64,000 bases of DNA from Maniola hyperantus (taxonomy: Eukaryota > Arthropoda > Insecta > Lepidoptera > Nymphalidae): contig NC_048539.1 in the NCBI RefSeq assembly GCF_902806685.2, forward strand, positions 2,926,501 through 2,990,500, written 5' to 3'. A program made the position numbers and the translations under genes. Shown piece after piece: positions 31,717-43,075 of this stretch (position 1 is the stretch's first letter; each line of letters opens with the position of its first letter). The notes below the pieces were generated by a model. The model was not told the origin of the DNA. It saw nothing but the letters and a program-made list of their open reading frames with translations, and searched no databases.

Positions 31717-32187
31717 ATATCATTGTATCTAAGTGACCTTTTGTTCCGCTGGTAAGAATGCAATTAGGCATCCCGGACAAAAGCTGGTATAGTGTATGCC
31801 TACTCCCTGGCACTGTGAGACTTTCTGGCACACAACAGCATACCCACTAAAAAACCCAGCGGTACCGTCCACGTCAAGTATACGGCGTCTCGGGATCCCG
31901 GATATCGGATGCGACTGAGACAGGTTTATATCGAATACCTAAGGTGGGAGGAGGTGAGCATAATGTCTTCTTCCTCTCCCCTGTGTCCTTCTGCGGAGAG
32001 GGTAGGCGTCAGCGTCCACTTTTCGTTACCGCTCCGCGGCCTTCTTTAGTGATACATATCGTGACTTGCACTGTGCAATATCATCATCATTTATTATTAA
32101 AAAAAAAAAATTACCCCATCGCCGCCGGCCCACCAATGATAAGGAACTTCTCCTTTTAGAATGAGAAGAACCGCCATTCTCAAATGT

Positions 32188-32460
32188 CATCATCATCATC
32201 ATGATCAACCCATCGCCGGATCACTACAGAGCACGGGTCTTCTCTTAGAGTGAAAAGGGTTTGGGCCTTACGCACGATGGCTAAGACGTGCGGATTTTCA
32301 GACTTCACACACCTTTGAGACCATTTTATGGTGAATTCTCAGGTTTCCTTCACCGTTAAAGCAAGTGATATTTAATTACTTCAAACCCACATAACTCTGA
32401 AAAGCTAGAGGTGCGTACCTGGGATCGAACCCCAGACCTCAGAACCAATCTTTCGAATCA
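32188..32460 (-). mobile_element. SINE family 1
   Basis: (atc)n, 'gatcaacccatcgccgg', then 'ttcaccgttaaagcaagtga' and the B-box-like 'gggatcgaaccccagacctc'. Confidence 0.85.
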
Positions 32461-32828
32461 ACCTAGCTGTTTCCATTACGAAAAATGCAGCCAGCATAAA
32501 TATTTACATATTACATATACAATAATCTATCTATCTAATTAAGTTAGTCATAAGATCTTAATTTAAATGAGGACTTTAAAAAGTACTTAATAGGTACCGT
32601 ATACCTACTCATGTAATAATTCTTTTTCTATTCTTCTCAATGTAAAAGTACATCAATAAAATTCTATGTATAGGTACAATACAATATGAGAAGCTTTCAG
32701 CCAATCTGTTGTGTTATCGACAAGATAACATGATATCGATAAAAACATTGATGTACCTACCTATCCGCTAAACTACTCATTGTAGCCTTGATTTTGGGGC
32801 TTTTGTGGGTACGTCAATATTATACAAA

Positions 32829-32890
32829 TATCATGATCATCCCATCGCCGGCTCACTACAGAGCACGGGTCTCCTCTCAGATTGAGAAGG
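32829..32890 (-). mobile_element. SINE family 1, short fragment
   Basis: 'catcgccggctcactacaga' to 'gattgagaaggg' only. Confidence 0.7.
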
Positions 32891-33074
32891 GAGTGACACA
32901 CGCACGTGAATAGTAGCAAGTAGCTGTCATTCCACTGCAATCGTGCAGTGAGGGTAAAATTGCTTTCGGTGGGCGTACAGTGCGGTTGTAGAAAAAGGAG
33001 AGTGGAATAAGGTCAAAAACTCCTCAGAGCTGGTTAGTTTGGGATTAGCCACCAGTCATACTGTCCGCTTTTTA

Positions 33075-33285
33075 GGGTTCCGTACCTGAAGGGTGCCACC
33101 GTTTGACCCTATTACTAAGACTTCGCTGTCCGTCCATCCGTCCGTCTGTCCACTATAACAACAAATAAGAACTTTAATATGACCGCCATGAAAATTAAAA
33201 AAAATATATACGTGTTATTTCTTGTATGATGGTACGGAGCCCTTCGTATGCGAGTCTGACTCGCACTTGACCTATTTTTTTGCGC
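33075..33285 (+). repeat. Dispersed repeat R3 copy
   Basis: 'agggttccgtacctgaaggg', 'tgtccgtccatccgtccgtc' and 'gagtctgactcgcacttg'. Confidence 0.75.
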
Positions 33286-34244
33286 TGAACTAGACCTTAC
33301 GCTATCGAGCTATGTTATAATAGGCATTGTACCTACGTACCTATACTGTATAGATGTAGGGGCCGGCAATATCCCGTACACCACCTAAGATTTATGGTCT
33401 TAATATACCTTGCAATCTTCGTAAATCAATATCTGGGCAGTAGGCTAAACAATTTTAGCCGCCAAAGATACCACGAAATCAGAGATACTGGCTATCTCCA
33501 ACTTTTATGATAAGTATTACCTGCAGAGTTTCATTTGATTCTTCTTAGTAGGAAGAGCATTCCGATCCAGTCGTAGTTAAAGCACTTTTAAACGCATTTG
33601 AATAAAAAACTTTTTCTATTCGATGGCCCCTTAAATACAATTTCACCTGCTGGATGTAAATATGCAGTCTAAGATGGAACATGTACGGGGTAAACCCATA
33701 TGTCTAACCCCAATAGTATTTAGGTGGCAGCGTATCAGAACGTTAAATCGCTTGGTGACTAGCCAGCCCGCGACAAAAGCCTTTCACAAGATCAATGGTC
33801 AGAACAGACAGAGACAATTTTATAGAAATACAGCCTAACCTAACCAACTAACCACCCTATAAGAAATTAAGTAAGTAATTAGTAATTCTAATTAATATCT
33901 AAATAGACATATCAATCTATTTCATACCAATTTCTGAATACATGGTCTATATTCTCTATTTTTGTGACTTCGTATTATCTATTTATTATTGTTTGTATAT
34001 GTGTGTGATAATTGGGAAAAATATGATTTTCATATGTTTTAGACCCTTCGCAAGCCGCAAAATTCTGGACAACTTTTAATGTATTCAGAGTAGTCGCGGT
34101 GGAGGTCCATTAAAACTAATTTATTACGCTTAATTACTGCGGCCTGCACGGGATTACTTACTTACCTACCTATCTATTATATTTTGTAGATGCTATCTAC
34201 CAAATAAACAGTGATAGCCCAGTGGTTAACGGTTGAAATTAATC

Positions 34245-34545
34245 ATCATCATCATCATGATCAACCCATTGCCGGCTCACTACAGAGCACGGGTCTCCTC
34301 TCAGAGTATGAAGGGTTTTGGACATAGTCTACCACGATGGCCATGTGCGGATTGGTAGACTTTACACACATTTGAGAACATTATGGAGAACTCTCAGGCA
34401 TGCAGGTTTCCTTTGCCGTTAAAACAAGTGATATTTAATAACTTAAACGCACATAACTCCGAAAAGTTAGAGGTGCGTGCCTGGGATCGAACACCGACCT
34501 TCGATTAGACGGCGGACGTCCTAACCGCTAGGCTATCACAGCACA
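34245..34545 (-). mobile_element. SINE family 1, complete copy
   Basis: From the (atc)n tail at 34242 to 'aaccgctaggctatcac'. On the reverse strand the head reads 'gtgatagcctagcggtt' (A box region) and 'ggttcgat...'-like B box. 'gtgatagcccagtggttaac' at 34211 just outside looks like a second SINE head. Confidence 0.85.
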
Positions 34546-34623
34546 ATCTACATAATTCTATCAGAATGTACCTACGTTATCTGTCGATAAATTAAAAGAT
34601 TAAGACTAAAGTGACGATGCAAC

Positions 34624-35031
34624 CTAAAGTGGAGAACGCTTGCCTAGAAGATGCTTGCCTATACTCTCTAGGTACCTATAAAATGTATTCAAAGTAAAAG
34701 GGAAAACTGAAGCCGGAAGGGTATTCCATATCCTAGCAGTACGAATTAGAAACGAGGAAGCTTTAGGCCCTTCATACACTGCGGTACTCGCAAGAGACGA
34801 TACCGCAGTCGTATGCCTGTAGAATGCCATATTCGCTACTCGAGTTTCGTACCCTATGCTACTAAAAACAAAGAATTCTTCTTGAACTTTAATGTCAAAC
34901 TGCTGATCCGTCGCCATTTTGCCGAGATTCGTAGGAGACGCAACGCGCAGGCAACGACATGGTGGGTATTGCGAAACTAGTAGCAGATGTGAAGATACCG
35001 TAGCGAAGTGTGATACTCCTCGGCGACTCAT
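34624..35031 (-). pseudogene. LINE ORF2 C-terminal fragment (135 codons open)
   Basis: The open frame contains FSSIGYETRVANMAFYRHT and ends with IRTARIWNTLPASVFPFTLN then TFYRYLESIGKHLLGK. The 'R.AR.WN.LP..VFP' motif followed by an F...L segment marks the end of a non-LTR retrotransposon polymerase. The endonuclease and polymerase core are absent. Confidence 0.7.
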
Positions 35032-35103
35032 CTTCGAGACTCGCGTAGGATACTAGTCGTCTGTAAGTATCGTAATGTAAGAAGGGCCACGTAGATCTGA
35101 TTC

Positions 35104-35336
35104 TGAATCTAAATATTATATAAAAGGAAAAGGTGACTGACTGACTGACTCACTGATCTATCAACGCACAGCTTAAACTACTGGACGGATCGGGCTGAAA
35201 TTTGGCATCCAGATAGCTATTATGATGTAGGCATCCATTAAGAAAGGATTTTTGAAAATTCAACCCCTATGGGGTTGAAATAGGGGTTTGAAATTTGTGT
35301 AGTCCACGCGGACGAAGTCGCGAGCATAAGCTAGTA
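35104..35336 (+). repeat. Dispersed GACTGACT-headed repeat
   Basis: Nearly identical to 683-912, and inverted relative to 35903-36127. Confidence 0.85.
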
Positions 35337-35668
35337 AAAAATAAATATTAATTGTACCTACATCTGCGTGTAGATATAGCTGCGTGTATAGGTGATGTGT
35401 ATTGAAAGGAGACATAGGGTCCAGGGCGTATTGTTAGCGAAAGAAGGCCATTATCGGAATAAGACGCATTGTAATCATATAAAGGGGCCGGAGTGTGCAC
35501 AGACAGCTCACTCACGTGAATTACGTCGCCAATAACGTGACGCGACGGGACAGGGCCAAATATATACTTAGGTATGTAATACCTAAGCCAGGGGTCCAAC
35601 GCAGTGTAGGTATTTTTGCTCCAAATAATCATACAATATGTCGATTTTCGCGAATATTGATCGAAAGT

Positions 35669-35905
35669 AGCTGATGCCCGCGACTTCGTCCGCGTAGAAT
35701 TAAGTTTTTTAAAAATCCCGTGGGAACTCTTTGATTTTAGCTTGGATAAAAAGAAGCCTACGTAGCTCTCCAGGTCTTTATATATAACCATGCAAAAAAT
35801 CACGTCAATCCGTTGCACTGTTGCGACGTGATTGAAGGACAAACCAACAAACCAACAAACCAACAAACCGACAAACCAACACATTTTCGCATTTATATTA
35901 AACTA
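35669..35905 (+). repeat. Dispersed repeat R1 copy with (aaccaacaa)n
   Basis: 'gctgatgcccgcgacttcgt', 'gtgggaactctttgatttt', then a short array of 'caaaccaa' at 35842-35880. Confidence 0.8.
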
Positions 35906-36127
35906 GCTTATGCACGCGACTTCGTCTGCGTGGACTTTTCAAATTTCAAACCCCCTTAGGGGTTGAATTTTCAAAAATCCTTTCTTAGCGGATGCCTACG
36001 TCAAGCTATCTGCATGCCAAATTTCAGCCCGATCCGTCCAATGGTTTGAGCTGTGCGTTGATAGATCAATCAGTCAGTCAGTCAGTCAGTCAGTCAATCA
36101 GTCACCTTTGCCTTTTATATATTTAAA
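35903..36127 (-). repeat. Dispersed GACTGACT-headed repeat, inverted
   Basis: 'ctagcttatgcacgcgactt' to '(cagt)n' at 36066-36105. It forms a large inverted pair with 35104-35336. Confidence 0.85.
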
Positions 36128-36129
36128 AG

Positions 36130-37605
36130 TATGATATTAAGGGTACTGATAAGGATACCTACTGATAGCGAACCGCCCCGGCTTCGCACGGGTGCTTGAC
36201 AATAAAATATAGCCTACGTTACTCATGAAGAATGTAGCTTAAGGTGACGCAGTACGCTCGACCGAACCTGTTAGCTTTTCACTTGACATTGTATGAGAAA
36301 GGTGAGAGGCACGATGATTTTCGCCGAAATCAAGGGTTTAGGAAAAGTATTTTTGAGAAAAAACTACTGAGTTTGTTGTTGCAAATTATAGTTATTTCAA
36401 CTAATGAAGAAATAAACTATGTTTGATGTTAAATTTCTTTAGAATTTTCATACCCCTAATCTCATTTATTTACGCCCAAAGTTGTCACAAATTTAGTGTT
36501 AAAATAGGAATCTTTTGAGGCTCGTAACTTTAAAATCAATATTTTCTTCAATGTTTCATATATCAATAAACCTAGATAATGATTGATGAGATTAATCGAT
36601 ATAATACTTAGTTTTGAGCGTACAGTATCAAATAATGTAGTAATTACCCTCCTACGTTTGTATGAAGAAAGCACCGTCCTGAGCCCCCTTAATGAAAGAA
36701 TTTTCAAAATCGATTCAGTAGTTCCAGAGATTACTTCCTACAAACAAACTTACAAACTTTACCACTTGTAGTCTAGATTATAGGACAACGAATCTACCTC
36801 TAACTTGTCGGAGCTACGAACACTTGCTTTTATAACAGAGAAGGAAAACATCGTGAGGAAACTTGCGTGCCTGAAAATTCTCCATAATGCTCTGACTGAA
36901 TGGACACCAAGAAATCATTAATGGACTAAGAGCCAACGAGTGCCAGACCTTCCTTATTTTATAAAAGCTGTAAGTTTATCTGCGTAGCTGCATACTCTCG
37001 GTATTTATGTACATACTATATTTCTAGTAACGTTTTCAGAATAATTAGTATTAATAACCCTAGTTCTAGTTAGACAATAGGAATTACCTATATTCGACTT
37101 GTCTAATAGGTATTATAGGTAGGTATCTCAAGTTAATATTTCGTTGCCAAAAAACCACATTAGAATATTCAAAGATAAAAATTATTCTGAACGGAGAAAA
37201 GTAAATCTAATTTGCGTTTCAATGACGGTTTCAGAACACGATTTCGTGTCGTTGATTTAATCGAGCGTGTTATGAATCGAGAATCGAATGTATTAGCTAA
37301 TGTTTGCAGACTGAGTGTCCTAATGGTAAGAAAAGAGTAGGTTTTGTAGTACTTAGGTCTAATGAGAATCTAGTGTCACTTAAAATGCAAGCTGCATTTT
37401 CTTCTCTTTTTACTACCAATCCTACCCGCGCTCGTTGTGTACCTACGTATATAACTCAGCCTGAAAGACCCGTCCTAATTTGCGCTTCATGGATTGAAGT
37501 TCCACATCATAAAGATATCGCTACACGGCCTGCTGCCACAGAAGATATAATAGTATTAACGTCTGCTGCCTACTGCCTATGTAGGTACTGCTTGACAAGG
37601 AATAC
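36130..37605. other. No gene seen
   Basis: AT-rich. The only recognised piece is a MITE I end at 36928-36992. The 105-codon frame 37304-37621 runs into the MITE C end and lacks motifs. Confidence 0.55.
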
Positions 37606-37858
37606 GGTATTTGACAACTAGTCAAATCAGCAACTTTTTATCAAACGTCAAAACGCGCACTTAGTTTCAATGCGATATTCTATGAAATACTTGAATGTGA
37701 CGTCACAGCATAATGACGTACTTTTTTTAGTTTAATTGATAGTTTAAAATAGTTATTACACTTTAAAACTAGCAAAGGACGTGGATTTTACGTATTTTGG
37801 AAGACCCTCTATTTAATAATCACTGAGAAATAATTTATTTTTGATGTAGTCAAATACC
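37606..37858. mobile_element. MITE family C, copy 2
   Basis: Full-length relative of 16976-17222 with the same 'ggtatttgac'/'gtcaaatacc' ends. Confidence 0.85.
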
Positions 37859-38116
37859 CAATTAGTCCAATTTTCGCAATTTTTATTACGTCATTCTTAT
37901 GTGTATGTTCGGTATACTAATATATCTTATTCAAAAGATATCCTAGATCCACATATTAAATTAAAACATAATAAGTAGGTATCTATTTTGCATACAGCAT
38001 CTGCATTCTGCAATAGACACTAAAACATGAGTGCATTTCGCAGGGACCTTGCGGTGTCCATTTATAATCATAATGCATAAATAGTTTCTGCATACTGACA
38101 CCATATTACACTGATA

Positions 38117-38352
38117 ATGCTAAGCGGGTTGCGAAGCTGAAGTGGCAATGGGCAGGGCACATAGTTCGGAAAACCGATAGACGTTGGGGTCCCAAGGTGC
38201 TGGAATGGCGACCTCGCACCAGAAGACGCAGTGTTGGAAGACCCCCCACTAGGTGGACGGACGACATCAGACGAGTCGCAGGGGAGCCGACAGTCCCTAC
38301 AAGAGACCTATGTCCAGCAGTGGACGTCTATCGGTTGAAGTTGATGATGATG
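38117..38352 (+). mobile_element. RTE LINE 3' end
   Basis: The plus strand reads LKWQWAGHIVRKTDRRWGPK, VLEWRPRTRRRSVGRPPTRW, then TDDIRRVAG, followed by a gap, 'ctacaagagacctatgtcca', and a (gat)n tail at 38341. Confidence 0.85.
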
Positions 38353-38369
38353 AATGGGACTGGGTGTCT

Positions 38370-38657
38370 TTTTAGGGTTCCGTACCCAAAGGGTAAAACG
38401 GGACCCTATTATTAAGACTCCGCTGTCCGCCCGTCTGTCTGCCACCAAGCTGTATCTAATGAACCGTGATAGACAGTTGAAATTTTCACAGATGATGTAT
38501 TTCTGTTGCCGCTATAATAAAAAATAATAAAAACAGAATAAAATAAATATTTAAGGGGGCTTCCATACAACAAACGTATTTTTTTTGCTTGTTTTCATAG
38601 ATAATGGTACGGAACCCTTAGTGCGTGAGTCCGACTCGCACTTGGCCGGTTTTTTTT
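38370..38657 (+). repeat. Dispersed repeat R3, near complete
   Basis: 'agggttccgtacccaaaggg' to 'cgactcgcacttggccggtt', with 'tgaaattttcacagatgatg' inside. Confidence 0.8.
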
Positions 38658-38724
38658 ATTTGCAGACTAGCGCTTGGGTGTCATCAGACTCGTTCATAAG
38701 TGATGATGCAGCCTAAGATGGAGC

Positions 38725-39235
38725 GTGATTGTCTCTTGGCTCTATTAACGATACGATTAAAAGAGCCCTTGCCACCATAGATATTCCTGCACTCATTGAG
38801 CCGGCAGGGATTAGTCGGGATGATGGCAAGAGACCTTATGGATTGACGCTGGTTCCCTGGGAACGGGGACGGGCGCTAATGTGGGACGCAACTTGCGTTG
38901 ACACAAGCATCAAGCACCAAGACCGGTAGCCGCAGCAGAAACAGCTGAAAATGGCATGCGGCGCAAGTATATAACTCTCTTATAGAGAGTTACATTTTTG
39001 TTCCGTTTGCCGTGGAGACCCTGGAGCCATAGAGTCTTAGTGCTAAAAAAAATGTATGAGACATTTCACCGCGATTAATAGCCTCATCTGGTGACAGAAG
39101 GGCTGGCTCATTTTTTGCGCAATGGATCAGCCTGGCTGTCCAGCGCGGAAATGCAGCCAGTATTCTTGGCACCATTCCACACGGGCATGATTTATATAGT
39201 AATTAGATAAGGCTAGCTTTATTAAGTTTTAGTGT
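38725..39235 (+). pseudogene. Remnant of a retroelement-like ORF
   Basis: It opens with RPYGLTLVPWERGRALMWDA then TCVDTSIKHQ. Further on, out of frame, come 'cagcctggctgtccagcgcg' and 'gcagccagtattcttggcac'. Segments like 'QRGNAASVLGT' in this position recur in many animal repeat-derived proteins. A second remnant of its 3' part is at 45570-45740. Frameshifts and stops show it is dead. Confidence 0.55.
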
Positions 39236-39670
39236 AATATTTTGATTGTCTTATAATCAGGCACCAGGACATCCTATGAATACTGGAGCATGTGGAGTCG
39301 CTATTTAAGTGACAAACAGAGTGTACGAGAGAGTCCTATGTAAGTAGCTACTGGTAGCTACGCTTGAAAGTACCCCGCATAAGGTCTCCTCTTATGAATA
39401 TGATTAATTATGAGTAGATGATACTAGGATCTTAATTTTTTTATTTTTTTTTTATTTTTTTTTATTTGACTAACCAACAACATTTACACATACACAAGTA
39501 TTTACATACAAAAGGATTTATAACTAAAGGACACATAGCATAAACGTTAACAACTGGCTAGTACATAAGATTTAGATACAATGATGTTATGACTTTAAAA
39601 GGCAGTAAAGTAAAGCAAAATGTAATAAGGAATTAGCACGTTAAATCGGTTACGTCTCATTACAAACTGA

Positions 39671-42532
39671 TTAATTAGCTCCCTTTCGTAGGGAGATAAT
39701 GACGTTACGACGAAAGCAGGTTGTCGTAGAATTAAAAATATTTAGCTGTCGATCTTTCTGATGAAGCGTATTAAATTGATGACAGATACGATTGAGGAAA
39801 GAGTGCGTCGCAAAAACAGTGCGGCAGGGCTTAGTTGGAAATACGTTGTAAGTGCGAGTTGCTCGTTTTGGGATTTTACAATTTAGACCTATTTTTGACA
39901 AAAGTGTGGTATCCGTTTGATTGTTGATGATTTTATGCAGTAGGATTGTATCAAGTAGCATACGGCGCAAGCATAGAGAATCGAGTTTAAAATATTTTAA
40001 CTTGTCTTCATAAGAGGAATTGACAAGCTTTCTATTGAATTTAAAGAGAAGTCTTCGTAAGAAACGTCTTTGCACTGATTCAACGGCATCGGCATACGTT
40101 TTCTGGTAAGGGGACCAAACTGGGGCACCATATTCTAGGATACTGCGAATAAGACTTTTATAAAGATGCATTAGACTTAAAGGGTTTTTAAAATCTTTTG
40201 TTATTCTGAAAATGAAACCCATCATTTTATTAGCTTTTGTGATTGTGTTATTTATGTGTAACTTAAATGTTAGAGATGTATCAAAAGTTATACCAAGATC
40301 TCTAGCACTAGTCTTAGCAGGCAGTTTATTATTTTCAAGAAAATAATCAAATTTAACTTTATTGGTTTTTTTAGTAAAATTAAGTACAAAGCATTTGTTT
40401 ACATTTAAAAACATAGCATTCTGTTCGCACCACAATTTAACAGAATCCAAATCGCTCTGTAGCGATATGCAATCTTGAACATTATTTATGGCAGCATATA
40501 TCTTTAGATCATCTGCATAAAGGAGGCAATTATTTTTTATGATCGATGTGATGTCGTTAATAAAAATAATGAATAGCAAAGGACCCAGATGCGATCCCTG
40601 AGGTACTCCTGATGGAACCGTTATTGGTTTGGAGTAAAACCCGTTGACTGCAACTATTTGTGACCTATTTGTAACATATGATATAACCCATCGTAGCAAA
40701 TCCCCATGAACCCCATATTTTACCAGTTTCTGAAAAAGTAATCGATGATTCACTTTGTCGAACGCCTTTTGGAAATCGGTATACACCGCATCAACTTGTT
40801 TTTTACTGTCGAGACAATTTATTAGGAAATTCGAATATTCTGCTAGATTCGTAACAGTAGATTTATTTTTAACAAAACCATGTTGTTGTGGAGAAATTAG
40901 TGGTTTAAATAAATAATAAATATAATCATAAACAATACTCTCAAATATTTTGGCAAAACAATTTAAAATGCATATAGGGCGATAATTACTGCATTCAGTT
41001 TTTGTGCCTGCTTTAAAAATTGGAATTACATGAGCAACTTTCCATAGATCTGGAAAGCATCCAGTGCTCAAAGATTTATTGAAAATTAATACCAAAGGTG
41101 CTACGAGTTCTATACCGCAAGATTTAATAAAGAATGAGGGAATTCCATCGGGCCCTGGTCCCTTGTTCCGATCTAGAGTCTTAATTTTATACAAAATCTC
41201 GCTTTCCGATAGTGTTAACTTGCTTAAAGTGTTTGTGTGAGTTTCTGCAAAGCATGAGCTTAATGATGTGTTATCGTTATCTTGAATATACACTGATGCG
41301 AAGTAATCTGAAAATAACTGACAAATTTCAAACCCGGTCGTTGCAACTCGTTTGTCATATCTAATAGTCTGCGGCATTGTATTACATTTACGTTTGGACT
41401 TAGTAAAGTTCCAAAAAAGTTTGTCATTACAAGCTAAAAGAGACATTTCGACATTGTCGGTATATGCATTGTAACATTCATTTATCAATCTCTGAGCCCT
41501 AGATCTAAGAAGAGAAAATGTATCATAGTCTCTAGGATTATTGTACATTTTGTACTTTGCATGCACTTTCTGTTTTTCCTTTAGACATTTAATTAGTGGT
41601 TTACTGAACCAAGCCGGTTGTTTGTCTTTAAACTGTTTTTTATATGGTGTATTATTTTTTATAATTAAGAACAGTTTTTCATAAAAAATGCTAAGAAGAT
41701 CGTTTATATTACCCGATGACAGAAGTGTATACCAATCGATATTGTTTAGTTCCTTTTTGATCGAAATGAAATCGCTTTTATTGTAGTTAAAAACTAGATT
41801 GGAGGAATTTTTTTTTAAGTAATTTACAATGCTAAGCTTCATATCTACTTTGAAAGTGGGGTGATGTATATCTTCTTTACACAAAGCGAGGGCTGGCGTA
41901 AGAATGACGTTCGGAATGTTAGTAAGAAAAAGATCTAGAGTTCTTTTGTTATAATTTTTTATATAATTATACTGACTCAACCCACCAAGAGACATAAGTT
42001 GGAGTAATAATCGCGATTTTAGGTCGTGAGAAATACAATTTGGAGTCACTGTCTTCGTCGTATCGCCATTCCAATCAATTGAAGGTGTATTAAAGTCACC
42101 AAGTATAATAACAGATCCATCATGTTCAGAAATAAAATCATTAGTCTTATCATAGAATCTATGCAAGCGATCAATTGATATATCGGGGGGTAGGTATACC
42201 AAGCACAGGGTAATACTTTTTCCTGAATTTAGAGATAACCATAAACATTCGGAGTCACTTTCTAAATGTGAACATCTAAGTGTCGAAATATTTTTCTTAA
42301 CCGCTACAAGGATACCACCCCCGAATTGTTTGTGACTATTTAATGAGTCCCTATCACGCCTAAAAATGGTGTAACGATTGTCTAAAAATTCAGTATTGCT
42401 AATTGAGCTATCAAGGTTAGTTTCAGTCAAACAAATAACATCATAATCACAATTTAACACATTAAGATAAAATTCATTTAGTTTTGTTCGAAATCTATTA
42501 ACATTCTGATAGAAAAATAACATACTGAGCAT
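39671..42532 (-). CDS. LINE ORF2: endonuclease plus reverse transcriptase, 953 residues, intact
   Basis: The N-terminal apurinic-type endonuclease domain shows ICLTETNLD near residue 35, GGGILVAVKK near residue 73 and ILGDFNTPSIDW near residue 143. The reverse transcriptase is central: RNKGPGPDGIPSFFIKSC, FRPI-like YRPICILNCFAKIFE, AVYTDFQKAFDKVNHRLL, VPSGVPQGSHLGPLLFIIFI, and the catalytic YADDLKIYA box. The C-terminal part has YGAPVWSPY and LRRLLF. There are no stops or frameshifts, which is unusual for the LINE pieces in this window. It makes cDNA copies of its own RNA at nicked chromosomal targets. The clade assignment (Jockey/CR1 superclade) is by motif feel only. Confidence 0.95.
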   Translation of the reverse strand: MLSMLFFYQNVNRFRTKLNEFYLNVLNCDYDVICLTETNLDSSISNTEFLDNRYTIFRRDRDSLNSHKQFGGGILVAVKKNISTLRCSHLESDSECLWLSLNSGKSITLCLVYLPPDISIDRLHRFYDKTNDFISEHDGSVIILGDFNTPSIDWNGDTTKTVTPNCISHDLKSRLLLQLMSLGGLSQYNYIKNYNKRTLDLFLTNIPNVILTPALALCKEDIHHPTFKVDMKLSIVNYLKKNSSNLVFNYNKSDFISIKKELNNIDWYTLLSSGNINDLLSIFYEKLFLIIKNNTPYKKQFKDKQPAWFSKPLIKCLKEKQKVHAKYKMYNNPRDYDTFSLLRSRAQRLINECYNAYTDNVEMSLLACNDKLFWNFTKSKRKCNTMPQTIRYDKRVATTGFEICQLFSDYFASVYIQDNDNTSLSSCFAETHTNTLSKLTLSESEILYKIKTLDRNKGPGPDGIPSFFIKSCGIELVAPLVLIFNKSLSTGCFPDLWKVAHVIPIFKAGTKTECSNYRPICILNCFAKIFESIVYDYIYYLFKPLISPQQHGFVKNKSTVTNLAEYSNFLINCLDSKKQVDAVYTDFQKAFDKVNHRLLFQKLVKYGVHGDLLRWVISYVTNRSQIVAVNGFYSKPITVPSGVPQGSHLGPLLFIIFINDITSIIKNNCLLYADDLKIYAAINNVQDCISLQSDLDSVKLWCEQNAMFLNVNKCFVLNFTKKTNKVKFDYFLENNKLPAKTSARDLGITFDTSLTFKLHINNTITKANKMMGFIFRITKDFKNPLSLMHLYKSLIRSILEYGAPVWSPYQKTYADAVESVQRRFLRRLLFKFNRKLVNSSYEDKLKYFKLDSLCLRRMLLDTILLHKIINNQTDTTLLSKIGLNCKIPKRATRTYNVFPTKPCRTVFATHSFLNRICHQFNTLHQKDRQLNIFNSTTTCFRRNVIISLRKGAN

Positions 42533-42589
42533 ATAACCCTATTATAACAAAGAGATATATATGTATATAATTGAGGGAGATTAAAAAAT

Positions 42590-42979
42590 CTATTGCAATT
42601 TACTCAAAACATCCACATTTTTAACATATATAGCAGCACTACTATCATTTTTACGTAGAAAAACTTTCCCATTCTTAACCCATACATATTTGTATTGTTT
42701 TTCTTTTTTAAACTTGCGCGCCGCAGCGTAAACACCCTTACATTCTGGTGTAAGATGCTCTGCTACATAAATCAGGCTCTTATCGCCATTTATTCCTAAA
42801 TCAACAGAGTTTAGCATGTCAGCGGAGTGCAATTTATTGTATCTGTGCACCGCTGATATGACATAATCACGTTGTCTAGGAGACTGTAATGTTAAAACTA
42901 TGTTTCTAGGACGGTTCGAGTTATTATTCATCTTTGGTACACGACTGCAGAATGATACTGAATCTTCAGAAAATTGCAA
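42590..42979 (-). CDS. LINE ORF1 C-terminal part
   Basis: It reads RNIVLTLQSPRQRDYVISAV, then VDLGINGDKSLIYVAEHLTP and YKYVWVKNGKVFLRKND. This is the C-terminal domain found in insect LINE ORF1 proteins and related to the baculovirus FP protein family, thought to bind nucleic acid. The frame continues upstream of the first Met-like codon to about 43007, so this is the end of a longer protein lost by 5' truncation. Gene start is therefore not defined. Confidence 0.8.
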   Translation of the reverse strand: MQFSEDSVSFCSRVPKMNNNSNRPRNIVLTLQSPRQRDYVISAVHRYNKLHSADMLNSVDLGINGDKSLIYVAEHLTPECKGVYAAARKFKKEKQYKYVWVKNGKVFLRKNDSSAAIYVKNVDVLSKLQ

Positions 42980-43075
42980 CGATAACTTGTCAATTAATAC
43001 ATGTATGCATTCCGTTTAAGTAGTATTTCCCGTAAAATCGCAATGAATTAATAGTACCTGTAGTTAAAGAGTTTT

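Larger units (their letters stand above)
39434..43010 (-). mobile_element. Non-LTR retrotransposon (Jockey/CR1-like LINE), 5'-truncated, nearly intact
   Basis: On the reverse strand the order is ORF1 C-terminus (42979-42590), a 57-nt gap, ORF2 (42532-39671), a 3' UTR of about 200 nt and an A-rich (taaaaa)n tail at 39434-39468. The sequence upstream of about 43010 no longer reads as ORF1. No clear target-site duplication is visible. A closely related 3' fragment is at 7369-7672. Confidence 0.92.

Noticed and set aside
35348..35884. 178-codon minus-strand open frame
   Set aside because: About half lies in an R1 repeat and the (aaccaacaa)n array. The low-complexity start (FVGLLVCWFVGL) comes from that array. 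No protein family.
37304..37621. 105-codon plus-strand open frame
   Set aside because: Runs into the MITE C terminus, has no motif and no splice context.
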